Origin: JAIWNK01 sp964453115
GTDB lineage: Bacteria > Chloroflexota > Anaerolineae > Anaerolineales > Anaerolineaceae
Assembly: GCA_964453115.1 (NCBI GenBank)
Contig: CAYVRT010000015.1
Span: forward strand, 1 to 64,000
Reading direction: 5' to 3'
Length of the DNA: 64,000 nucleotides
Shown one piece after another: positions 1 through 9,646 of this stretch. Positions within the stretch are counted from its first letter, which is position 1. Each line of letters begins with the position of its first letter. The position numbers and the translations under genes are program-made. The notes under the pieces are model-generated. The model was not told the DNA's origin and did not search any database. It saw only the letters and a list, made by a program, of their open reading frames with translations.

Positions 1-42
1 TAAGAGTTTTGTTATAAAAACCGCCATGATTATATCCTATTA

Positions 43-71
43 TTGACGTTAAACCAGCTTACGCTTATAAT
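43..71 (+). promoter_or_regulatory. Sigma-70 type promoter of tRNA-Leu (and probably tig-clpP)
   Basis: A TTGACG -35 box (43-48) and a perfect TATAAT -10 box (66-71) are separated by 17 nt. The expected transcription start near 78 lies a few bases before the mature tRNA at 82. No other promoter is evident before tig, so this one may also drive tig and clpP. Confidence 0.85.
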
Positions 72-81
72 TCCTTCGCCT

Positions 82-163
82 GGGGAAATGCTGGAACTGG
101 CAGACAGGCATGACTTAGGATCATGTGCCGAGAGGCGTGCGGGTTCAAGTCCCGCTTTCCCCA
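82..163 (+). tRNA. tRNA-Leu (anticodon UAG)
   Basis: A complete type II tRNA cloverleaf is visible. The acceptor stem pairs GGGGAAA (82-88) with TTTCCCC (156-162), with A163 as discriminator. The anticodon stem CATGA (109-113)/TCATG encloses the loop CTTAGGA, giving anticodon TAG (116-118), which reads CUN leucine codons. A long variable arm and the T-loop GTTCAAG complete the class II layout typical of tRNA-Leu. CCA is not encoded. The tRNA lies only 33 bp before tig and has its own consensus promoter, so a tRNA-tig-clpP transcript is likely. Confidence 0.96.
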
Positions 164-195
164 CAAAACAAATTTTCACAAACAGGAAAAAGACT

Positions 196-1605
196 TTGAA
201 GATTGAAACCACCCCCCAAGAAAATCGGCAAGCCGAAATCCTCGTCGAATTCGAGCCCGCTGAACTGGAAAGCTATAAACAGCGCGCCGCACGTAAGATT
301 TCCCGGAAGGCCAAAATTTCAGGCTTCCGCCCAGGCAAAGCGCCCTACAACGTCATTCAACGCATGTATGGCGATGAAGCCATCGAACAAGAGGCCATCG
401 AAATCATTCTCGACGAACAATATCCCGAAATCTTGCGTCAAGCGGACCTTGCCCCCTCTGGCCCCGGATCACTCAAAGACATTCCCAGCCGCAACCCATT
501 GCAACTTGTCTTCCTGGTGCCGCTCGAACCCAAAGTAGACCTCAAAGATTACCAAAGCATCCGCCTGCCCTACGAATTAAACCCTATCACCGAAGAACAA
601 ATCGAACAGGCTTTGCAACGCATCCGCACCAGCTATGCAACCGCCGAGCCAGTTGAACGCCCATCTGCCATGGGCGACCTGGTCTACATCAAATTCAACG
701 CTCGTCTCCTCGATCCAAAAGAAGGCGAAGAAGTCGAAATTTTACCCGAACAACAAGAGCAATTCATCATCGAAGAAAACGAACAAGATAGCTGGCCTTT
801 TCCTGGTTTCACATCTCATCTTGCTGGCCTGTCTGCTGGTGAAACCAAAACCCTGCAGCATACCTTCCCTGAAAATTGGGAAGGCGAGCAATTGCGCGGA
901 CACACCGTTGAATACGCCATCTCTCTCGAAAGCGTCAAAGCTCTCATTCTGCCCGAAATCAACGACGAATTCGTCCAATCCCTTTCATCTGAATTCCAAA
1001 CAGTTGAAGATCTGCGCCAACGCATTCGCAGCCAGATGGAAGATCAGGCCCGCCGCGAGTACGATGATGACTACTTCAACCGCCTGATCGGCCTGATCAT
1101 TGAACAGGCTAGCATTGAGTTCCCGCCCCAAATGTTGAATGAAGAGATCGAACACCTGCTCGAACACCTCAAAGAAGACCTGGCTGAACAACACATTGAA
1201 CTCGACGCTTACTTCAAGATGGTCAATAGCGACCGTGCCACCTTCATCGAAAACGAAGTCAAACCGGCAGCCCTGCGCCGCTTGCAGCGCTCACTCGTTC
1301 TTGAAGAAGTAGGCCGCAGCGAAAAAATTGATATCACCCAACGCTCCGATGAAATCAGCTCGCTTACCATGTCGCAATTACGTTCCTCGATTGCCGAAAA
1401 CCCCAAAAAGCGTCTCAGCGAGCAAGCCATTAATGATGCAACCATGCGCTCAATGATGGCCGTTTATAACCGCGCCACCCTCGAACGTCTCAAAGCGCGC
1501 GCCAACGGGGAAGAGATTCCTGAACCTCAGGCCGAGCCAGAAGTACAACCCGAGTCACCAACCGAAGCCGTTGATTCGCAATCTGAAACACCAGCTACCG
1601 AATAA
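196..1605 (+). CDS. tig: Trigger factor, ribosome-associated peptidyl-prolyl isomerase chaperone
   Basis: Trigger factor binds ribosomal protein L23 at the exit tunnel and shields nascent chains. The frame is open back into the tRNA, but the protein should start at TTG 196: AGGA lies about 10 bp upstream and the product then begins MKIETTP, like other trigger factors. This gives 469 residues, a little longer than usual. The ribosome-binding signature GFRPGKAP falls at residues 43-50, the same position as in E. coli. An FKBP-like middle domain (about 150-245) and an alpha-helical C-terminal chaperone domain follow, with a Glu/Pro-rich tail. clpP follows 27 bp downstream, the classic tig-clpP pairing of folding and proteolysis. 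Confidence 0.95.
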   Translation: MKIETTPQENRQAEILVEFEPAELESYKQRAARKISRKAKISGFRPGKAPYNVIQRMYGDEAIEQEAIEIILDEQYPEILRQADLAPSGPGSLKDIPSRNPLQLVFLVPLEPKVDLKDYQSIRLPYELNPITEEQIEQALQRIRTSYATAEPVERPSAMGDLVYIKFNARLLDPKEGEEVEILPEQQEQFIIEENEQDSWPFPGFTSHLAGLSAGETKTLQHTFPENWEGEQLRGHTVEYAISLESVKALILPEINDEFVQSLSSEFQTVEDLRQRIRSQMEDQARREYDDDYFNRLIGLIIEQASIEFPPQMLNEEIEHLLEHLKEDLAEQHIELDAYFKMVNSDRATFIENEVKPAALRRLQRSLVLEEVGRSEKIDITQRSDEISSLTMSQLRSSIAENPKKRLSEQAINDATMRSMMAVYNRATLERLKARANGEEIPEPQAEPEVQPESPTEAVDSQSETPATE

Positions 1606-1632
1606 TTTGTTTTCCCCTTGAAAGGAGACCCG

Positions 1633-2241
1633 ATGTCAACCTCTCAATTTGAATCGCTCATCCCCATGGTCGTTGAATCATCTGGACGCGGCGAGCGCGC
1701 CTACGACATCTTTTCCCTGCTCCTCAAAGAGCGCATCATCTTCCTTGGCACCCCCATTGACGAACAAATCGCCAATCTGATCGTCGCCCAATTGCTTTAT
1801 CTCAGCCATGAAAACCCCGAACGCGAAATTCAGATGTATATCAATTCGCCGGGTGGGCAAATCTACGCTGGCCTTGCCATCTATGACACAATGAAAATGG
1901 TGCCCAACAAAATTAGCACCGTTGCTGTTGGAGTTACCGCCTCATTTGGCACCGTGCTGTTGGCGGCTGGCGACAAAGGCCGTCGCTTTGCTCTGCCCCA
2001 CGCCACCATTCACATGCATCAACCACTGGGCGGCGCACAAGGCCAGGCCTCTGACATTGAAATCCAAGCCCGAGAAATTTTGCGCCTCAAAGCCCGCCTG
2101 AGCCAAATTTTGGCTGACAGCACCGGAAAATCACTCGATGCCATTCAAAAGGATACGGAGCGCGACTTCTATTTGGACGCTCAACAAGCGGTCGAATACG
2201 GATTGGTAGATCAGGTTCTGCCACCCCCCGTCAAAAAGTAA
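1633..2241 (+). CDS. clpP: ATP-dependent Clp protease proteolytic subunit
   Basis: Serine peptidase that forms the tetradecameric chamber used by ClpX/ClpC unfoldases. The start is ATG 1633, preceded by AAAGGAG at 1621-1627; an upstream in-frame TTG overlaps that site and is unlikely. The product is 202 residues. The catalytic triad is in register: Ser104 in ASFG, His129 in MHQP (25 residues on, the E. coli spacing) and Asp178 in ERDFY. No clpX follows here; the next gene is an unrelated HAD phosphatase after a GC-rich hairpin, so the tig-clpP unit may end here. Confidence 0.95.
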   Translation: MSTSQFESLIPMVVESSGRGERAYDIFSLLLKERIIFLGTPIDEQIANLIVAQLLYLSHENPEREIQMYINSPGGQIYAGLAIYDTMKMVPNKISTVAVGVTASFGTVLLAAGDKGRRFALPHATIHMHQPLGGAQGQASDIEIQAREILRLKARLSQILADSTGKSLDAIQKDTERDFYLDAQQAVEYGLVDQVLPPPVKK

Positions 2242-2267
2242 CCCGACTTCCATCTCACCAAACCTTC

Positions 2268-2294
2268 TCTGGCCGCCGCGAACCGGCGGCCAGA
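2268..2294 (+). terminator. GC-rich hairpin after clpP, possible terminator
   Basis: A perfect 11-bp stem (2268-2278 with 2284-2294) has a 5-nt loop. It lies 27 bp after the clpP stop. No T-tract follows, so this may be a processing or Rho-type signal rather than a classical intrinsic terminator. Confidence 0.4.
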
Positions 2295-2313
2295 ATGCAG
2301 TCTGGAACCCGCC

Positions 2314-3104
2314 ATGAACTCAATCCCTTTTTCTCGCCAGGCCATCCGCGCCCTCATTCTGGATATTGACGGCGTCATCTGGAAAGGCAGTCAACCGATT
2401 GGTGACCTTGCTGCCATCTTTGCTCAAATTCAGGCGCGCGGCCTGGAATTTGTCTTTGCCACCAATAACGCTGTTCGCACTGTCCCGCAATTTGTTGAGC
2501 GGCTCAATCGCTTTGGCATTCCAGCCGCCCCTCAGCACATCATCAATTCCGCCATGGCCGTTGCCCATTTACTCAAACAACGCTTCCCCAATGGTGGCCC
2601 AGTCTATATCATTGGTGAGGAAGGCATCCGTCAGGCACTCAGCGAGCACGGTTTTTATCACGCCGAGCAGTCTGTTCTCGCTGTCATCTCCAGTCTGGAC
2701 CGCCAAATTAGTTACGAAAAATTGACCCGCGCCACCTTGCTCATCCGCGCTGGCGCCCCCTTCTACGGCAGTAATCCTGATCGCACCTACCCAACACCCG
2801 AAGGCCTTACCCCCGGAGCTGGCACGCTGCTCGCTGCCCTTGAAGCAGCCACTGACACAGCCCCCATCATCGCAGGTAAACCCCAACCCGCCCTATTTGA
2901 ACTCGCATTACAAAACCTGAACCTCTCCCCACATCAGACGCTGGTCGTTGGCGATCGGCTCGAAACCGATATCCTTGGCGGTCAACGCGCCGGATTGCCA
3001 ACCGCCCTGGTTCTCTCGGGTGTCAGCACCGCCGAGCAAGCCGCCGCCTGGCAGCCCACACCCAACTTAATCGCCGAATCGTTATCCGATTTGCTCCAAC
3101 AACT

Positions 3105-3108
<4 letters not shown>
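2314..3108 (+). CDS. HAD-superfamily phosphatase, NagD/phosphoglycolate-phosphatase-like
   Basis: The 264-residue protein has the HAD motif I DIDGVIWKG near residue 17, with the first Asp as nucleophile, and the C-terminal motif VVGDRLETDILGG that binds Mg2+. The long segment between them fits the C2-type cap of the NagD/4-nitrophenylphosphatase (HAD-IIA) family. Members dephosphorylate small sugar or nucleotide phosphates, often as metabolite repair; the substrate here cannot be read from sequence. Its stop overlaps the start of rlmN by 4 bp (ATGA), so the two are translationally coupled, though no functional link is obvious. Confidence 0.85.
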
Positions 3109-4142
<1,034 letters not shown>

Positions 4143-4183
4143 CAATCACCCCTTAGCATCCCTCATGATATAATTGGAGTTCT

Positions 4184-5098
4184 ATGGCAGACCTGTTTGC
4201 AAAATGGAAAGAAGGGCTGGCTCGAACCAGCAAAGCTGCGTTTGGCCGCCTAGCTACCCTGTTCGGCGCGACAGAAATTAACGAAGAAACCTGGGATGAA
4301 ATGGAAGCCATACTCGTCCAGGCCGATTTGGGCATTGAAACCACACAATCCATCCTGAACGCGCTCAAAAAATCCGTCCACCAACAAGGCCTCACCCGTA
4401 CTGACGCGCTGCAAGCCGCACTACAGGCCGAATTACTAACCCGGCTCGACCCACCACCCACCAACCCAATTCCTGCCGCCCGACCAGCTGTTATCCTGAT
4501 TGTTGGCGTCAATGGCTCTGGCAAAACAACCACCATCGCCAAACTTGGCCGGCAATTTGCCAACCAGGGCAACAAACTCTTGCTCGTCGCAGCCGACACC
4601 TTTCGCGCGGCTGCCACCGACCAGCTACAAGTCTGGGGCGAACGGCTCAAACTGCCAGTTATTGCCGGGCAACCCAATGCCGACCCTGGTGCCGTTGCCT
4701 ATGATGGCATTCAGGCTGCCCTATCGCGCAAAACCGATCTTGTTCTGGTAGATACTGCGGGCCGACTGCACACCCGCTACAACCTGATGGAAGAGTTAAA
4801 GAAAGTACATCGCGTCATCGGCAAAGCACTTCCCGGTGCCCCCCATGCCTGCTGGCTCGTCCTTGATGCCACAACCGGACAAAATGCCATTCAGCAAGCG
4901 CGCGCCTTCAAAGAAGCCGTTCAGGTCACAGGCGTCATCCTCGCCAAGCTCGACTCCTCCGCTCGCGGCGGCATGGCCTTTGCCATTCAAAGCGAACTGG
5001 GGTTGCCCATCCTGTATGCTGGCCTTGGCGAACAACCGGATGACCTGCAAACCTTCAATCCTTCTGCATTTGTTCAGGGCATTCTCAACGCCCGCTAA
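4184..5098 (+). CDS. ftsY: Signal recognition particle receptor FtsY
   Basis: SRP-receptor GTPase that docks ribosome-nascent chain-SRP complexes at the membrane. The 304-residue protein is a bare NG unit: a four-helix N domain (about 1-95), then the G domain with P-loop GVNGSGKT at 108-115, DTAGR and the closing motif DDLQTF. The acidic A domain of enterobacterial FtsY is absent, as in many Gram-positive and Chloroflexota homologues. GGAG precedes ATG 4184. An extended -10-like sequence at 4166-4174 would give a start point almost on the ATG, so the gene may instead be read from upstream. Confidence 0.94.
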   Translation: MADLFAKWKEGLARTSKAAFGRLATLFGATEINEETWDEMEAILVQADLGIETTQSILNALKKSVHQQGLTRTDALQAALQAELLTRLDPPPTNPIPAARPAVILIVGVNGSGKTTTIAKLGRQFANQGNKLLLVAADTFRAAATDQLQVWGERLKLPVIAGQPNADPGAVAYDGIQAALSRKTDLVLVDTAGRLHTRYNLMEELKKVHRVIGKALPGAPHACWLVLDATTGQNAIQQARAFKEAVQVTGVILAKLDSSARGGMAFAIQSELGLPILYAGLGEQPDDLQTFNPSAFVQGILNAR

Positions 5099-5126
5099 CC
5101 CCACTCCCCAAATACCGAGGTTTCCC

Positions 5127-6204
5127 ATGCAAGATTTGCTTGACCGTCTGCACCGTTGTCAGACAAAAATCCGTGAACTTATGGTGCATCTTTGACTGGG
5201 CCGAAAAAGAAACAACCCTGAATCAACTTCAACAACAAGCTGAAGACCCCGAATTGTGGAACGATCGAGAACGCGCCCAAAAAGTCATGAAAGACCTGGC
5301 CGATGTGCGCGCCGAATTTGAAGACTGGCAAAAACTTGCCTCCCACGCCCAAAACCTGATCGAATTAGCCGAACTGGGTGATGAATCCCTGCGCACCGAA
5401 ATTGAAGCCGAAACCAGCGCAATTGAAACCGACCTTGAAAAGCGAGAAATCAGCGTCTTGCTCTCTGGCCCCTACGATAAAGGCAGTGCCTTCCTCAGCA
5501 TCAACGCTGGCGCAGGCGGCACCGATTCGCAAGACTGGGCTGGAATGTTGCAACGAATGTACTTGCGCTGGGCTGAACGGCACAATTATGAAGCAGAAGT
5601 AATTGACTTAACCGAAGGAGAAGAAGCCGGCATCAAAAGTGTTACCATTGCCGTGCGTGGACGCTATGCCTACGGCTACCTCAAAGCTGAAAAAGGCGTT
5701 CACCGCCTGGTGCGCCTCTCCCCCTTCGATGCCGCACATCGTCGGCACACCTCTTTCGCCGAGGTTGCCGTCATGCCTGAAGCCGATGACAACCTGGATA
5801 TTCAAATCAACCCCGAAGACCTGCGCATTGATATCTACCGCTCTTCGGGCGCAGGTGGACAGAACGTGCAAAAAAATTCTACCGCCGTACGTCTATTGCA
5901 CATACCAACTGGCATCATCGTCACTTGCCAAAACGAACGCTCGCAAATGCAAAACCGCGAAAATGCCATGCGCGTTCTACGTGCCCGCCTGCTTGATATT
6001 GAACGCGAAAAACAAGAAGCTCAGCTTTCTGAACTGCGCGGCGAATTCAAAAAAATTGAATGGGGCAGCCAAATCCGCTCCTATGTTCTACACCCCTACC
6101 AAATGGTCAAAGACCATCGCACCGAACATGAGGTCGGCAATACTCAGGCCGTCCTCGATGGAGATATTGACTCCCTCATTGAAGCCTACCTGCGCTTCGC
6201 CTGA
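5127..6204 (+). CDS. prfB: Peptide chain release factor 2, expressed through a programmed +1 frameshift
   Basis: RF2 recognises UGA/UAA and triggers peptide release. Frame 0 runs from ATG 5127 for 22 codons to UGA at 5193-5195. The sequence there is CTT TGA C, the classic autoregulatory slip site; skipping T5193 moves into the frame that runs to 6204, giving 358 residues (join 5127-5192, 5194-6204). The stop-codon recognition tripeptide SPF is at 198-200 and the catalytic GGQ at 243-245. When RF2 is scarce, stalling at UGA favours the slip, which makes more RF2. The upstream Shine-Dalgarno-like element is weak here (see the site entry). Confidence 0.96.
5181..5196 (+). promoter_or_regulatory. 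prfB programmed +1 frameshift site
   Basis: The codons read ATG GTG CAT CTT TGA followed by C. The slippery CTT and the poor-context UGA-C match the canonical site. The internal Shine-Dalgarno spacer normally reads AGGGGG; here only GGTG (5183-5186) can pair with the anti-SD, so stimulation by 16S rRNA should be weaker than in E. coli. Confidence 0.9.
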
Positions 6205-6252
6205 CTTTTTGTGACACTTGCGGACAGAAGATTGGTCAAATAGCAGTATCCG

Positions 6253-6286
6253 CCCGCCCAATTCCTTTGATACAATTTTGGGCGGG
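6253..6286 (+). promoter_or_regulatory. Extended -10 promoter flanked by a perfect inverted repeat
   Basis: Nine-base arms (6253-6261 and 6278-6286) are perfect complements separated by 16 nt. Inside the gap lies TGATACAAT (6268-6276), an extended -10 element. The arms therefore bracket the likely -10 of the dehydrogenase operon, which suits a repressor operator. An RNA hairpin after prfB is the alternative; no T-tract is present. The next ATG is at 6330. Confidence 0.4.
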
Positions 6287-6329
6287 TTGGTATTTCCACC
6301 CACATTTAAGTGTTGGATAAGGATAAAAA

Positions 6330-8426
6330 ATGACCGATTATCGCATTCAGCAGCACCCCATCCTGCCCATTCCCGAACGCAAGCCCATTGATTTCTACTG
6401 GGCCGGTCAAAAAATACAGGCCAGGGAAGGTGAAACCATTGCCGCTGCCCTGTTTGCCAATGGCATACGCGTTTTTGGACACCATCACATGGATAATGCA
6501 CCTCAAGGCATCTTTTGTGCCAATGGTCAATGTGCCCAATGCCTGGTGATTGCCGATGGATTGCCAGTCAAATCATGCATGGAGCTTGTCAAAGAAGGCA
6601 TGAATGTTCTCCCGGCCGATGGTCTGCCCGAACTGCCAAAAGTATCCACGCCCCCATCCAAGCAACCGGTGCGAGAAATCGAAATTCCCGTCCTCATCAT
6701 CGGAGGCGGCCCTTCCGGATTATCGGCTGGAATCGAGCTTGGCAAGCGCGGGGTGCGCACGATTCTAATTGATGATAAACAAAGGCTAGGCGGCAAACTC
6801 GTCCTGCAAACACATCGTTTTTTTGGCTCCACTAATGCTGTCTATGCCGGCACGCGCGGCATTGATATCGCCACCCGGCTGGAAAACGACCTGCGCATCT
6901 ACCCATCCATTGACATCTGGCTCAACAGCACCGCTCTGGCCGTCTTCAGTGATCAAAAAGTCGGTATCCTCTACCAGGGAAGAGAATATGTCATCGTCAA
7001 GCCGAAAGTGCTCCTGGTTGCCTCTGGTGCGCGCGAAAAATTCCTCGCCTTCAAAGGCAACACTCTCCCCGGTGTCTATGGCGCAGGTGCATTTCAGACT
7101 CTGGTGAACCGCGATTTGGTGCGCCCCGCCGAAAAACTCTTCATCGTCGGCGGCGGCAATGTCGGCCTCATCGCCGGTTACCATGCCCTACAAGCCGGCA
7201 TTAGCGTTGTTGGCCTGGTCGAAGCTCTGCCCGAATGCGGCGGCTACAAAGTTCACAAAGATAAACTTGTGCGCATGGGCGTTCCCATCTACACCTCGCA
7301 CACCATCCTCAGCGCCAATGGTGAAGACAAGGTTGAATCTGTCACCATCGCTCAGGTAGATGAAAAATTCCGCCCCATTCCGGGCACGGCCAAATCTTTC
7401 GAATGCGATAGCATCCTGATTGCTGTTGGCCTCGACCCGGTCAACGAATTCTACCGCAAAGCGCAACAGTTTGGTTTACCCTCCTTTGTTACAGGCGATG
7501 CCGAAGAAATCGCCGAAGCCTCCGCCGCCATCTTCTCTGGAAAAATCAAAGGATTGGAAGTTGCCCGTTTCCTTGGCCTGGATGTTGGTGAAATTCCCGC
7601 CTCCTGGTATCGCACAAGCGAAATCCTCAAATCACGCCCCGGCAAAACCCTCATCCAGGAAATGCCTCAAGTAACCACCGGCGTTATTCCAGTCATCCAC
7701 TGCAACCAGGAAATCCCCTGCAACCCCTGCTCGGCCCTTTGCCCACATGGTCTCATTGATGTGGATAGCCATGACATTCGTTCCATTCCCACCTTCCTGG
7801 GCAACAGCTACTGCTGCGAAGTCTGCGAACGTTGCGTTGTAGGCTGCCCAGGCCTGGCAATTACCCTGGTAGATTACCGTAACGACCCCAACTTCCCCAT
7901 TGTCTCCATCCCCTACGAATTTACCCGTGATACCCTCAAAGCCAAAGATGTCATCACCGTCATTGACACAGAAGGCGAGGTTTTGGGCGATGTTGAAGTC
8001 ATCTCCACCCATGCCATCCCAACCTCTGACCGTACTCTGGTTGTCCAGGTACTGGCACCGAAAGAAATCGCCTCACTTATTGCAGGTATCCGCGTGCAGG
8101 AAACTACCATTACACAGCCAATGGCTGAATATGTAGACCACATCGCCGATGACATCATCATTTGTCGCTGCGAGCGCGTCACCGCTGGCGAAATTCGCTC
8201 CCTCATTCGCCAGGGCTATCGCGACATTAACGAAATCAAAACTGTCACCCGTGCTGGCATGGGCGCCTGTGGCGCAAAAACCTGCACCGCCATCATTCAC
8301 CGTCTCTTCCGCGAGGAAGGCATCCCCGTAGATGAAGTTGTCGAATCCAGCAAACGCCCCGTCTTCATTGAAGTCCCATTGGGCATCTTTGCCGGCAGCA
8401 ATGAACAGGAAGGCGAAAACAAATGA
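6330..8426 (+). CDS. Multi-cluster iron-sulfur/FAD oxidoreductase, alpha subunit of an amine or amino-acid dehydrogenase
   Basis: The 698-residue protein joins four modules. First is a plant-type 2Fe-2S domain with C63, C68, C71 and C83 in the ferredoxin spacing. Second is a two-dinucleotide flavoprotein fold with GGGPSG at 125-130 and a second Rossmann GGGNVG near 275. Third is an inserted ferredoxin-like segment (about 455-510) with CX5CX2CX3CP and a CX2CX2CX4CP run for two 4Fe-4S centres. Last is a C-terminal BFD-like 2Fe-2S domain with CRCE and CGAKTC. This layout is known in sarcosine oxidase alpha, opine oxidase A, HcnB and archaeal proline dehydrogenase alpha. It overlaps the next gene by ATGA, so the two should form one enzyme. 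Substrate and acceptor are unknown. Confidence 0.82.
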   Translation: MTDYRIQQHPILPIPERKPIDFYWAGQKIQAREGETIAAALFANGIRVFGHHHMDNAPQGIFCANGQCAQCLVIADGLPVKSCMELVKEGMNVLPADGLPELPKVSTPPSKQPVREIEIPVLIIGGGPSGLSAGIELGKRGVRTILIDDKQRLGGKLVLQTHRFFGSTNAVYAGTRGIDIATRLENDLRIYPSIDIWLNSTALAVFSDQKVGILYQGREYVIVKPKVLLVASGAREKFLAFKGNTLPGVYGAGAFQTLVNRDLVRPAEKLFIVGGGNVGLIAGYHALQAGISVVGLVEALPECGGYKVHKDKLVRMGVPIYTSHTILSANGEDKVESVTIAQVDEKFRPIPGTAKSFECDSILIAVGLDPVNEFYRKAQQFGLPSFVTGDAEEIAEASAAIFSGKIKGLEVARFLGLDVGEIPASWYRTSEILKSRPGKTLIQEMPQVTTGVIPVIHCNQEIPCNPCSALCPHGLIDVDSHDIRSIPTFLGNSYCCEVCERCVVGCPGLAITLVDYRNDPNFPIVSIPYEFTRDTLKAKDVITVIDTEGEVLGDVEVISTHAIPTSDRTLVVQVLAPKEIASLIAGIRVQETTITQPMAEYVDHIADDIIICRCERVTAGEIRSLIRQGYRDINEIKTVTRAGMGACGAKTCTAIIHRLFREEGIPVDEVVESSKRPVFIEVPLGIFAGSNEQEGENK

Positions 8427-9586
8427 CCCAAACAATTCCTCACTACGATGTCATCATTATTGGTGCAGGCTCGGTTGGAACACCAGCAGCCTACTATTTC
8501 TCTAAAGCTGGTTTCAAAACCCTGGTTCTCGACCCACTCCCCAGTGTCGGTCAGGGTTCCAGCAAAAAAGCCATTGGCGGCGTTCGCGCCACCCATTCCG
8601 ACCCGGCCAAAATTCGCCTCTGCCTGCGCAGCCTGGAAATCTTCTCCACCTGGAAGGAAGAAACCGGTGATGATATCGAATGGTATCAGGGCGGCTACTG
8701 CTTTGTTGCCTATGGTGAGCGTGAAGAAAAAATTCTTAAAGACTTGCTCATTAAGCAAAAGCAATTCAACCTCAATATCAACTGGCACGATCACGACGAT
8801 TTATTACAAATTGCCCCTGACCTTAACCCCAACGGATTGATTGGCGGCACTTTCTCCCCCGGCGATGGCAGCATCTCCCCTCTGCTCTGCATCCATTCCT
8901 ACTATACTCATGCCATTCAACATGGTGCTGAATTTCACTTTGATGAACCCGTCAGCCACATCACCACCCAAAGCGGCAAAGTAACTGGCGTCAAAACCAC
9001 ACAAGCCACTTACGGTGCCGATATCGTTATCAATGCCGCTGGTGCATGGTCAAAAGAAATTGGCGCTATGCTTGGCCTCAACGTACCTGTTCAACCCGAT
9101 TCGCATGAAGCCGCCATCACAGAACATGTCGCCCGTTTCCTAAAACCGATGATTGTAGACATTCGTCCCGCCCCTGGCTCATCCAACTTCTACTTCTACC
9201 AACACCTGACCGGGCAAATCATCTTTTGCATCACCCCCAATCCTCCTATCTGGGGCTTCGACAGCAACGAAACATCTTCCTTCCTGCCCATGGTTGCAAA
9301 ACGAATGGTCGAGGTCATGCCGCGCCTTAAACACCTGCGCGTTCGTCGCACCTGGCGCGGACTTTACCCCATGACACCGGATGGTTTCCCCATCGTTGGC
9401 TGGGCCCGCGAAGTACAAGGCTTCCTGCTTGCCACTGGCATGTGCGGTCAAGGAATCATGCTTGGCCCAGGCCTAGCCGAAATGCTTGTCCGCATGGCTC
9501 AGCATAGCGATACCGCCCAAGACACCGAAATCCTGCCCTACATGTCGCCCTACCGCGACTTCGGCGGGCAAGAAATGCTCAAATAA
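8423..9586 (+). CDS. FAD-dependent oxidoreductase of the DAO family, catalytic beta subunit
   Basis: The 387-residue protein begins with a dinucleotide-binding motif IIIGAGSVGTPAA and has the glycine-oxidase/sarcosine-oxidase beta layout, including the C-terminal PDGFPIVGW segment and a closing GQGIMLGPG loop. Family members (SoxB, OoxB, HcnC, proline dehydrogenase beta) oxidise secondary or alpha amines and pass electrons to the partner encoded immediately upstream; the ATGA overlap supports a heteromer. The substrate could be sarcosine, proline, an opine or another amine, and the sequence does not decide. A perfect hairpin follows 17 bp after the stop. Confidence 0.82.
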   Translation: MTQTIPHYDVIIIGAGSVGTPAAYYFSKAGFKTLVLDPLPSVGQGSSKKAIGGVRATHSDPAKIRLCLRSLEIFSTWKEETGDDIEWYQGGYCFVAYGEREEKILKDLLIKQKQFNLNINWHDHDDLLQIAPDLNPNGLIGGTFSPGDGSISPLLCIHSYYTHAIQHGAEFHFDEPVSHITTQSGKVTGVKTTQATYGADIVINAAGAWSKEIGAMLGLNVPVQPDSHEAAITEHVARFLKPMIVDIRPAPGSSNFYFYQHLTGQIIFCITPNPPIWGFDSNETSSFLPMVAKRMVEVMPRLKHLRVRRTWRGLYPMTPDGFPIVGWAREVQGFLLATGMCGQGIMLGPGLAEMLVRMAQHSDTAQDTEILPYMSPYRDFGGQEMLK

Positions 9587-9602
9587 CCCTTTTTCACTCA
9601 TC

Positions 9603-9634
9603 CAACCGGTGCAAAAATCTTTTTGCACCGGTTG
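9603..9634 (+). terminator. Perfect hairpin after the dehydrogenase operon
   Basis: An uninterrupted palindromic stem of about 14 bp (9603-9616 with 9621-9634) surrounds a 4-nt loop. The arms carry A5 and T5 at the loop end rather than a trailing T-tract. It ends 12 bp before the next start codon, so it could terminate, attenuate or shield the ribosome site. Confidence 0.45.
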
Positions 9635-9646
9635 TTGGAGCTTATC

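Noticed and set aside
43..195. N-terminal extension of trigger factor (open frame from 43)
   Set aside because: It would translate through the tRNA-Leu gene; TTG 196 has a ribosome site and gives the expected MKIE start.
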